Shown here one piece after another: positions 56,973 to 63,302 of a DNA stretch of 64,000 nucleotides (its first letter is position 1; each line of letters begins with the position of its first letter). The translations under genes and the position numbers were made by a program. The stretch comes from Anaerosporomusa subterranea (GTDB lineage Bacteria > Bacillota > Negativicutes > Sporomusales > Acetonemataceae): assembly GCF_001611555.1 (NCBI RefSeq), contig NZ_LSGP01000013.1:248001-312000 (forward strand). Direction: 5' to 3'. The notes below the pieces were generated by a model that worked only from the letters and a program-made list of their open reading frames with translations, searched no databases and was not told where the DNA came from.

Positions 56973-57890
56973 ATGAATGGTAAGCAAGGGCCCAAGGCTA
57001 GGCCACGGAAAATTGGCTTAGCTTTGAGCGGCGGTGGGTTACGTGGGTTATCGCACATAGGAGTACTAAAAGCACTACAGGATAACGCAATTCCTATCGA
57101 CTTTATTGCAGGTACGAGTGCAGGATCAATTATTGCGGCTCTACACAGTTGCGGTTATCGGCCAGATGAAATGCAATCCACTGCCAAATCGTTATCAGTG
57201 AGTGATCTTATAAAAGTTAAGATACCGTTTTCGGCTATGATAAAGCAGGGTAAAAAGTGGCTGTTTGGCAGAAAGCATCGGGTGTTGCCACCATTTCCAT
57301 CAGGAATCATTCAAGGAGACCGAATTGAAAAATATTTTTCCCGCTTCTGGCTTAATCGTACAGTCAGGGACACAGCAATACCGATTGCGCTAACTGCAGT
57401 TGATTTGTACTCGGCAGATACTGTTTTTTTCCTTACGCCACATCCGGGAATGCGAGAGATACTGAATGCTCGCTATTATTATAATACCAGTTTGAGTGAA
57501 GCTGTGCGTGCGAGCATCTCTATTCCAGGAGTCTTTACACCTGTGAAGTATCGCGGCATGATGCTAGTGGATGGAGCAGTAAAGAACAATTTGCCGACAG
57601 ATATTTTACGGCACATGGGAGCCGAGCGCATAATAGCAATTGATCTTGGCTATGCAGGACAGCCTGATTATGAAATTCAAAATGTCAGCGATATTTTATT
57701 GCGCTGCATTGAAATTATGAATCGTGAAGTGACACTATTAAAAGGGGAAGAGTATGCGGATATATTAATTCGCCCGCAAGCTTACATCGGACTATCTCCT
57801 AGCGCGGAACAAATTGATAAGTGCATAAAGAGCGGAGAGGAGGCTGTACTGGCTAAAATAGGAGAAATCCGTTCTTTGTTGACTAAGTAA
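56973..57890 (+). CDS. Patatin-like phospholipase (RssA type)
   Basis: Serine lipid hydrolase with the Ser-Asp dyad: oxyanion loop SGGGLRGLSHIGVLKAL, nucleophile GTSAGS, and VDGAVKNN with the catalytic Asp. Basic N-terminus, no signal peptide, so cytosolic. 305 aa. ATG behind TTGAGGTGA. Stands alone. Confidence 0.93.
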   Translation: MNGKQGPKARPRKIGLALSGGGLRGLSHIGVLKALQDNAIPIDFIAGTSAGSIIAALHSCGYRPDEMQSTAKSLSVSDLIKVKIPFSAMIKQGKKWLFGRKHRVLPPFPSGIIQGDRIEKYFSRFWLNRTVRDTAIPIALTAVDLYSADTVFFLTPHPGMREILNARYYYNTSLSEAVRASISIPGVFTPVKYRGMMLVDGAVKNNLPTDILRHMGAERIIAIDLGYAGQPDYEIQNVSDILLRCIEIMNREVTLLKGEEYADILIRPQAYIGLSPSAEQIDKCIKSGEEAVLAKIGEIRSLLTK

Positions 57891-57949
57891 GTGGGGGCTG
57901 GAAACATATTTGCCTGTTTGAAGGTTGATAAATATCTGTCAACTAAGTC

Positions 57950-57976
57950 ACTTATATTTGCAGCCCGCATAGAATG
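57950..57976 (+). promoter_or_regulatory. Candidate sigma-K-type promoter
   Basis: AC (57950-57951), 16 bases, CATAGAATG (57968-57976), close to the mother-cell sigma-K consensus AC-N16/17-CATAnnnTA, 40 bases before the next gene. Confidence 0.45.
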
Positions 57977-58016
57977 TAGTGAGACTAACGATTTCTTTGA
58001 AGGAGGATAGAGACGT

Positions 58017-58325
58017 ATGGGATTTTTTGATGACATATGCAACAGGGAATGGTGCGAAGAACTCGAGTGCAGCTGTGGAACCAACGTCGTCCTGTTTACA
58101 GCCGACGGGTTTGCCTTCTTTGGCTTGCTCGACAGGTTTGAAGATGGTATAGTGACCCTGGTTCCCGCATCATGTGAAAGTAACGTTTTTGTTGTAACAC
58201 CTGGTGGAGAAGTATTACTCGAGGATTTAACATTTATCGATATCTGCATTATTGTGGCACTGTCGAAAAACGCAGTTAAAAATCCATTTGAATGTTTACT
58301 TAATTCGCCTACTACCACGGCGTAA
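58017..58325 (+). CDS. Small beta-rich protein A, putative spore-surface protein
   Basis: 102 aa, acidic, Cys-containing (CNREWCEELECSCG). The core NVVLFTADGFAFFGLLDRFEDGIVTLV is shaped like an Sm/LSm-type barrel strand pair, and the end block FIDICIIVALS is shared in form with the two neighbouring genes (TVNLCAVTSVG; AVNVCDIIYAG). ATG behind GAAGGAGG and a sigma-K-like promoter. Function unknown; spore-coat or exosporium use is an inference from the promoter and the His/Asp-rich paralogue. Confidence 0.7.
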   Translation: MGFFDDICNREWCEELECSCGTNVVLFTADGFAFFGLLDRFEDGIVTLVPASCESNVFVVTPGGEVLLEDLTFIDICIIVALSKNAVKNPFECLLNSPTTTA

Positions 58326-58342
58326 TGAAGGAGGGGAACGTA

Positions 58343-58597
58343 ATGACTGAAGAATTGGTAGACCGCAACGCTAGGTGCAAACTCATTCACATATTAAAAC
58401 GTCTTCAAGGTGAAGAAGATGTTATTCTGAGAACAGTAGGTGGCTTTCAGTTCGACACAGGCCGGCTCGTTCGCGTAGAAGATAATCTCGCCTCCGCTAC
58501 GGATGTTGAGGTCCATCTTCCCGGTGGCGATTCAATCGACCTGGGGAATGTGACCGTTAATCTCTGCGCGGTAACTTCCGTCGGCGTAGACGACTAG
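58343..58597 (+). CDS. Small beta-rich protein B, paralogue of A
   Basis: 84 aa. Core VILRTVGGFQFDTGRLVRVEDNLASATDVEVHLPGGDSIDLGNVTVNLCAVTSVG parallels protein A, with a similar G-x(4-5)-G-x-L-x-R-x-E-D turn and the [DN]-[ILV]-C end block. ATG 58343 is chosen because AGGAGGGG stands six bases before it; an upstream in-frame ATG at 58325 overlaps the stop of gene A. Same operon as A. Function unknown. Confidence 0.7.
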   Translation: MTEELVDRNARCKLIHILKRLQGEEDVILRTVGGFQFDTGRLVRVEDNLASATDVEVHLPGGDSIDLGNVTVNLCAVTSVGVDD

Positions 58598-58645
58598 GGA
58601 AAACTAGGAACTACATCAAAAACTGAGACAACTCCAGATTGAAGT

Positions 58646-58687
58646 CAAACCCCGCTTTCAAGCCGCAAGGCATGGAAGCGGGGTTTG
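58646..58687. terminator. Hairpin between the convergent spore-type genes (1)
   Basis: 12-bp stem CAAACCCCGCTT / AAGCGGGGTTTG with an 18-base loop; probable terminator of the A-B operon, although no T-run follows. Confidence 0.6.
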
Positions 58688-58744
58688 CTTATGACCGATT
58701 TTTTAGCAAGCCGGAGAAAAAATACAGATATACATTCGTTGGTT

Positions 58745-58782
58745 AGGTGCAAAACCCTGAAACTGTCCAGGGTCTTGCACCT
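58745..58782. terminator. Hairpin between the convergent spore-type genes (2)
   Basis: AGGTGCAA, one mismatch, ACCCTG and their complements form a 14-bp arm with an 8-base loop, 13 bases past the end of the minus-strand gene. Likely its transcription end. Confidence 0.55.
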
Positions 58783-58794
58783 GCAAAAAATGAT

Positions 58795-59349
58795 CTATTT
58801 AGTTGGTACTGTTGTAGTTTTGATAGAGGTAGTAAGATTATCCGGAAGTTCAATTTCAATTTCCTCTTCATCAATGTCAGCGTTTACACCGGCGTAAATA
58901 ATATCACATACATTAACAGCAATGCACGAGCCTCTTTTGAACTCAACGTTTGCTACTGTTATCTCGATTTCTTCTTCACCATTTTCTTCACTTTCAATCT
59001 CAAGAAGGCTTACCGACTCAGCGTCTCTTGTCAACTCCAGCAAAATAAAGTCGCACTTGTCATCTACATCCACTTTTACATCCACTTTGGGTTTACAGCA
59101 CTTATCATCGTGCTTCTTATCATGGTCACAGTCACAGTCGTCGTGCTTGTCATGATCATCGTGCTTGTCATGATGGTCGTGTTTGTCATGATGGTCGTGT
59201 TTGTCATGGTCATCGTGCTTGTCGCACCATTCGAACTTTTTACGATCGTCAAATTCTCCTACGATCTTTCCTGTCACTGTTTTAAAATCGCGAAGAATCA
59301 GCGTTACTTCCAAACAGCCAAGGAAATCAAAGCATTTTGGAACTCCCAT
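58795..59349 (-). CDS. His/Asp-repeat protein C, paralogue of A and B
   Basis: 184 aa. The N-terminal strand pair CLEVTLILRDFKTVTGKIVGEFDD and the C-terminal block IAVNVCDIIYAGV match proteins A and B. Between them is an insert of ~45 residues made almost only of His, Asp and Lys (HDKHDDHDKHDHHDKHD type units), ending in CDCDHDKKHDDKCCK, with a very acidic region after it. Such a segment should bind many divalent metal ions. Start codon behind GAGAGGAGCG; a sigma-K-like promoter lies upstream. A metal-binding spore-surface role is an inference. Confidence 0.75.
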   Translation of the reverse strand: MGVPKCFDFLGCLEVTLILRDFKTVTGKIVGEFDDRKKFEWCDKHDDHDKHDHHDKHDHHDKHDDHDKHDDCDCDHDKKHDDKCCKPKVDVKVDVDDKCDFILLELTRDAESVSLLEIESEENGEEEIEITVANVEFKRGSCIAVNVCDIIYAGVNADIDEEEIEIELPDNLTTSIKTTTVPTK

Positions 59350-59389
59350 GTTTTATCGCTCCTCTCACATGTTGGCTTTCTGCCTATTA

Positions 59390-59417
59390 CATAATATGTA
59401 TGTTGATTTTTAATGGT
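59390..59417 (-). promoter_or_regulatory. Candidate sigma-K-type promoter of gene C
   Basis: Read on the minus strand: AC (59417-59416), 17 bases, CATATTATG (59398-59390), the same CATAnnnTG form as before gene A. Confidence 0.4.
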
Positions 59418-59535
59418 TACAACCAGCCCCAGTTGAATGAAGCTATTTCCTGGGCGGAGACGATGGTAGATCCAAATGGATGTCCTTTTGGGGGCATGTT
59501 ATGACTATGCACTGACATTAACTTAATCGAACAAT

Positions 59536-59685
59536 ATGTCACTTACCGATTTTATCAAGAAAGCAAAGCAACACAGGGAGGAATGCAAGCGTGCAGCAGA
59601 CAGAGCCATAATTAGAGAATTGAAAGAAAGTGAGGTTATCAAAGAGCAAAAGCAGTTCACATTTGAAGGCTTAATGAATCTATAA
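59536..59685 (+). CDS. Possible 49-aa charged helical peptide or gene remnant
   Basis: ATG frame starting SLTDFIKKAKQHREECKRAA, rich in Lys/Arg/Glu, predicted helical, ending QFTFEGLMNL. Codon use looks protein-like, but there is no ribosome-binding site. It could be the tail of a broken gene next to the IS200 element. Confidence 0.25.
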   Translation: MSLTDFIKKAKQHREECKRAADRAIIRELKESEVIKEQKQFTFEGLMNL

Positions 59686-59929
59686 GTGGCTAAGGTATTC
59701 ATACCAACCTCATAAATAAAAATGGCGCATAGGTGAATGTACGAGGTCATGATTGAACCATTACCATCATTACTGGGGCTTATTTCCATCGAACAATAAA
59801 CCCCAATTAATTCAAGGGTAGTATGCTTGAATCCTTTATCGTGATAAAGGATATGGTGGAGGTAAATGGGGTAGGAGGGTATAAGGATAAATCCCAATAT
59901 ACCCTATACTTCTGACATTCTCAATCGAA

Positions 59930-59964
59930 CAAAATAAAAAAGAAAGGAAGGCATTACGCCTTCC
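59930..59964 (-). terminator. Terminator of tnpA
   Basis: On the minus strand: stem GGAAGGC / GCCTTCC with loop GTAAT, followed by TTTCTTTTTTATTTT. It starts right after the tnpA stop and may also be the right-end hairpin of the element. Confidence 0.75.
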
Positions 59965-60342
59965 CTAATCCTCATGTTTCTGATTCTCAATATAAGCCTT
60001 TACAGCATCAACAGCAGTTCCACCAGTTGTGCTAATAAAATAACCAGTGGAGAACCCATGCCAATTCTCTTTTTGATCCTTGCCTATTGCTCTCGAACTG
60101 CAACCCTTAATCAGCTTTGCGAGATAAGCAGGGGAGAAGATGGCGGGGGCTTGAATTAATAAATGAATATGGTCAGGCATAATCTCACCAACATGAATGG
60201 TGATAGGATAATTGGCTATAGCAGCTTTGAATAGTTTGAGATCGATGCCCTCGAACTCAGGTTTTCTGCGTTTGGTTACTGTAACAAAGTGGTACACCAA
60301 TAGACAGATAGAGTGATTATGCTTGATATATGGAATTTTCAT
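59965..60342 (-). mobile_element. tnpA: IS200/IS605 family transposase TnpA (Y1 HUH)
   Basis: Single-strand DNA transposase. N-terminal HSICLLVYHFVTVTKRRKPEF, HUH motif in MPDHIHLLIQ, and the catalytic Tyr in AYIENQKHED. ATG 60342 gives 125 aa, near the usual size; an in-frame extension upstream looks unrelated. A palindrome GTCGTT-TT-AACGAC (60357-60370) just upstream may belong to the left end. No tnpB or IscB gene accompanies it. Confidence 0.88.
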
Positions 60343-60479
60343 ACGAACACTTTTCAGTCGTTTTAACGACATACACCGCATAGCGGAAGGAAGTATTTTG
60401 GATGAATTTGGGTGAATAGAGGAATTAAACAATTTCCAGTGAATGTAATACGATGAAGCATTGATTGGGGGTAACTCAG

Positions 60480-60965
60480 TTGCCTACTGAACTAAATGAA
60501 CCCACCGAAGCGAAGCAACAGACTCTAGAAAAATATCATTGGGGAAGGGATGCGTTAGTAGTTTTAATTGTTGCCTCGCTTTTTTACATAATCGTAGTAG
60601 CTATTAGGACTCCACAGCTTGATAAATGGATAATGAAAAACTTGACGAATGAATTTATGATTACTATATTTTGGGACTGGGATATTTGGAAATTAACAGT
60701 AGCAATTCTGATTACCTATCTCTGTATTCAGCTAAAGCACTACTGGAAATGGATCACAATTGCTTTGATTATACTCTGCTCAATAGAGAATTTGAAGATA
60801 GCTTTAGATTATCCCTGGTGGGGTTCACCACAACCTAATTGGATGTACCTGACTCTAGAACGAGCCTTAGGTGGCGTTTGGGTCTGCTTTATATTATTTT
60901 CCGTATTTGTCTATCCAACTGCATTAGGGATTAGGTTATGGCGAGGTAATAGAGCACTCAAATGA
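60480..60965 (+). CDS. Hypothetical membrane protein, four helices
   Basis: ~161 aa. Short hydrophilic N-terminus, then helices at ALVVLIVASLFYIIVVAI, TVAILITYLCIQL, WITIALIILCSIENL and GGVWVCFILFSVFVYPTAL; rich in Trp. TTG 60480 behind GGGGGT is preferred over TTG 60465. No family recognised. First of the small membrane genes in the AT-rich accessory part. Confidence 0.6.
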   Translation: MPTELNEPTEAKQQTLEKYHWGRDALVVLIVASLFYIIVVAIRTPQLDKWIMKNLTNEFMITIFWDWDIWKLTVAILITYLCIQLKHYWKWITIALIILCSIENLKIALDYPWWGSPQPNWMYLTLERALGGVWVCFILFSVFVYPTALGIRLWRGNRALK

Positions 60966-61183
60966 AACTTGTAGTGTGTTTACAGTATGCCCCTTTTTTC
61001 AAAAAAAGGGGAGGAGTCACTAAATTTTATGTTCTTGAGACGACTGTCCTATTCAATTATGACTATAGTCTATAGGAAGCTATTGGGAATTGGCGTAATT
61101 AATCTATAGCCATGCAAAATGAATAAATAAGCAAAGGGGCTATAACTATGGACATTAAGCAGAACTGGAAGGGGTTGCTCTAG
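60966..61183. terminator. Intergenic stretch with a C4T6/A7G4 hairpin
   Basis: CCCCTTTTTT and AAAAAAAGGGG (60990-61011) form a hairpin just after the preceding gene, probably its terminator. Nothing else is recognised here, and the repeat found downstream is absent. Confidence 0.5.
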
Positions 61184-61690
61184 ATGGGTGATAGTAAGAA
61201 GGCAAATATCTCTATTCTGCTTGGAATAGGAACCATTCCACTTGTTGCATATTCGAACTTCTTAGCTTATAAATTATCTAAAATTTCTCCTTACCTAAAC
61301 GAATTTTATAAAGAAATATGGCGACCGTTTTTGGAAAGTCCAAGTCCCTATAATGGTTGGTATTTTACTTATATTGGTGGTATGTTTTCAATTATTGGTG
61401 CATTGTTAGGGATAGCAGTATTAATGAAAAAAGCTACTGCATTTGTAAAAATCAAAGCTGTAATTGGCTTTCTTATGTGTATTTCAGCATTCTTAGCTTC
61501 ACTTCCTAAAGTACATTGGGGTTTTTTATTCTTTCTGGCAGCACATGGCCCATGGACAATTAAGGGTGCTTTTAATGCTCTTTGGGCCCCAAGCCTATAT
61601 TTATTAGCACCATTCTTCTTTGTTCAAATTAATCAATTTATTGAGGACGAAGAAAAGAATGTTTACCGTAGAGATGGTGGTCGAGATTAA
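61184..61690 (+). CDS. Hypothetical membrane protein, four helices
   Basis: 168 aa. Hydrophobic segments at ISILLGIGTIPLVAYSNFLAY, GGMFSIIGALLGIAVLM, AVIGFLMCISAFLASL and ALWAPSLYLLAPFFFVQI; charged tail EDEEKNVYRRDGGRD. ATG with AAGGGG upstream. No known family recognised. It is followed after 73 bases by the first copy of the local repeat. Confidence 0.6.
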   Translation: MGDSKKANISILLGIGTIPLVAYSNFLAYKLSKISPYLNEFYKEIWRPFLESPSPYNGWYFTYIGGMFSIIGALLGIAVLMKKATAFVKIKAVIGFLMCISAFLASLPKVHWGFLFFLAAHGPWTIKGAFNALWAPSLYLLAPFFFVQINQFIEDEEKNVYRRDGGRD

Positions 61691-61762
61691 CTTGATTGCG
61701 AGATGCTTTCAGCTATCATCATCTATAATCATACAAACTCTAGCTAGTTTGCTATCATCACG

Positions 61763-61858
61763 AACCCCAAAACCTTGATTCATCAAGATTAGCTTGAAGC
61801 AGGTTTCAACCAGAACCATACATATTTAACAGTCACCACAATTCGCCTACGAACTGTG
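61763..61858 (+). repeat. Interspersed repeat, copy 1
   Basis: Begins ACCCCAAAACCTTGAT, contains CAGGTTTCAACCA, CATACATAT and CACAATTCGCCTAC, and ends AACTGTG. Diverged copy of the ~90-base unit also found near 62302, 62755 and 63111. Confidence 0.8.
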
Positions 61859-61977
61859 GCAGTTGTCATTGTAATAACGATGACTTCAGCAGTGGGAGTA
61901 TGTCATTAAATTGATATGTGAAAGATATCTGGTAAAGGATGAGCGTCAAGGGAGAAAAAAGGAGGGTTATCATATTA

Positions 61978-62280
61978 GTGGATGATTTCTATATAGATTT
62001 TTTTCTTTTCTTCTTAACTGGCATAATATCAAGAAAATTAATAAAACAACAAATGTCAGCACAAGGATTATTTGTTAACCTTATTATTTATATTGCATTA
62101 GTCTCTACGTGTAAATTTCTCTTAAGATTAATGGATCAACTAGTTTCTTTAGATGATGCAATCATAATCATTACTACCTATCCTATGTTTGCAATAGTCT
62201 TACTCTTTGTCTTCTTGATTGAGGCTTATCGAATGGTAATATGGGTATTTAGGAAGGTGAGTAATCCAAACGACGTCTGA
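61978..62280 (+). CDS. Hypothetical small membrane protein
   Basis: 100 aa from GTG 61978, with three hydrophobic segments (FYIDFFLFFLTGII, FVNLIIYIALVSTCKFLL, MFAIVLLFVFLIEAY). The strong AAAGGAGGG (61958-61966) precedes this GTG, so it is preferred over ATG 61939, which lies before that site. No family recognised. Repeat copy 2 follows 22 bases after the stop. Confidence 0.5.
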   Translation: MDDFYIDFFLFFLTGIISRKLIKQQMSAQGLFVNLIIYIALVSTCKFLLRLMDQLVSLDDAIIIITTYPMFAIVLLFVFLIEAYRMVIWVFRKVSNPNDV

Positions 62281-62301
62281 TAAATAGAAAGCCAATCACA
62301 G

Positions 62302-62385
62302 ACCCCAAACCTTGATTTATCAAGGTAAGCCCAGCAGGTTTCAACCAAACTCATATATATTCAACTCTCACCACAATTCGCCTAA
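62302..62385 (+). repeat. Interspersed repeat, copy 2
   Basis: ACCCCAAACCTTGATTTATCAAGG, shared CAGGTTTCAACCA, CATATATATTCAACT and CACAATTCGCCTA in the same order and spacing as the other copies. Confidence 0.85.
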
Positions 62386-62451
62386 TTCCTATATACTTGA
62401 TACTTCACTCGAATATAATGGTAAAGGGTATTTGGAAAGTGAGGTAAGACT

Positions 62452-62676
62452 ATCATACGAAACACTCTTTATAAGATATATCTAATTGCGCTGTTAGGAT
62501 TTTTAGTCTTTGTTGCTCTAAAATACGGCAAGCTATCAGATTTAGTCGTATTACTTGGCTTCGGTTATGACAAAGACGTTAATTATTCATATAGCTCGTC
62601 TGAAATTCTTGGATACATTGTGTTAGCTATTATTATTTTTGTAGTATGTGCCTTTTTGGGATTACCACCATGGTAA
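62452..62676 (+). CDS. Possible small two-helix membrane protein with a rare start codon
   Basis: An open frame of ~74 codons without ATG/GTG/TTG at its head. A stop lies at 62440-62442, GAGGT at 62441-62445, and ATC 62452 or ATA 62455 is at the right distance to start. The product has two hydrophobic segments (YLIALLGFLVFVAL, ILGYIVLAIIIFVVCAFLG) and ends GLPPW. Like its neighbours it is followed by a repeat copy. Alternatively it is a decayed gene that lost its start. Confidence 0.4.
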   Translation: MIRNTLYKIYLIALLGFLVFVALKYGKLSDLVVLLGFGYDKDVNYSYSSSEILGYIVLAIIIFVVCAFLGLPPW

Positions 62677-62754
62677 GAGGGGTTCTGGGTTCAACCATGT
62701 AAATCCTGACCTAATAGTTGTTACATCATGAAGATGCCAGATGGTCACACCAAG

Positions 62755-62854
62755 AAAAACCTTGATTAATCAATGTAGGCTCAAAGACAGGTTTCAACCA
62801 TATCCATACATATTCAGCTACCAGCACAATTCGCCTACAGACTGTCATATCAAG
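62755..62854 (+). repeat. Interspersed repeat, copy 3
   Basis: AAAAACCTTGATTAATCAATGTAGGC, GACAGGTTTCAACCATATCCATACATATTCAG, CAGCACAATTCGCCTACAGACTGTC, in pieces matching copy 4 closely. Confidence 0.9.
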
Positions 62855-62892
62855 CAAGTGACAGATTCATCTGGCTGATTGGGGGAATAGCA

Positions 62893-63099
62893 TTGCGGTT
62901 TATTAAGTCAATACTTTTCATTTTCGTCCTCATATCCTTGTTGCCACTATACCTCATTTTTCTGGTATTTTCTTTATTTGTAGCGTTTGAGCCGCCAGCT
63001 ATCCCGCAAAACGACTCTGCAGGTGGGGAAATGTTGTATCTAGCTATAAAGGCACCATATAGGTTCGTCAAAGAACTATACAAGAATGTTGTACAATGA
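62893..63099 (+). CDS. Hypothetical small membrane protein
   Basis: 68 aa from TTG 62893 behind TTGGGGGA. One long hydrophobic N-terminal stretch (SILFIFVLISLLPLYLIFLVFSLFVAF), then a short tail ending in a basic helix (APYRFVKELYKNVVQ). No family recognised. Repeat copy 4 begins 12 bases after the stop. Confidence 0.5.
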   Translation: MRFIKSILFIFVLISLLPLYLIFLVFSLFVAFEPPAIPQNDSAGGEMLYLAIKAPYRFVKELYKNVVQ

Positions 63100-63110
63100 T
63101 GCGGTTAGAG

Positions 63111-63216
63111 AACCCAAAATCCTTGATTAATCAAGGTAGGCTCAAAAGACAGGTTTCAACCATATCCATATATATTCAACTGTCAGCACAATTCACCTAC
63201 AAACTGTCACACCAAG
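63111..63216 (+). repeat. Interspersed repeat, copy 4
   Basis: Carries the perfect palindrome CCTTGATTAATCAAGG, then GTAGGCTC, GACAGGTTTCAACCATATCC, CAGCACAATTCACCTAC and AAACTGTCACACCAAG. TCACACCAAGAAA also stands directly before copy 3 (62745-62757). Confidence 0.9.
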
Positions 63217-63302
63217 AAATGAGAAGCATTGCCATCATTACATTCCGCCAGTAGGTAGGGGGAGGGGTCATATACTTGCAGACTTTAGCAGGGGGAGTTT
63301 CA

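Larger units (their letters stand above)
59418..59964. other. Gene-poor stretch
   Basis: About 550 bases with no convincing gene except the 49-codon frame listed separately. It contains three copies of ATCGAACAA (near 59525, 59788 and 59923). A minus-strand reading frame here (59523-59897) has no ribosome-binding site and a composition not typical of a protein. Confidence 0.4.

Noticed and set aside
58747-59394. 215-codon frame on the + strand over gene C, rich in Val/Ile/Met repeats
   Set aside because: It is the complement of the His/Asp repeat gene. The minus-strand frame has a good ribosome-binding site and paralogues; this one has a monotonous hydrophobic composition and no site.
59523-59897. 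124-codon minus-strand frame
   Set aside because: No ribosome-binding site, no recognisable motifs, and it lies opposite a more protein-like small + strand frame.
59520-59935. ATCGAACAA repeated three times as a regulatory site or transposon end
   Set aside because: The copies are only nine bases, not evenly spaced and not placed at the tnpA ends; chance in AT-rich DNA cannot be excluded.
61763-63216. CRISPR array
   Set aside because: The repeats are ~90 bases, diverged, 360-540 bases apart and separated by genes; no short regular spacers and no cas genes.
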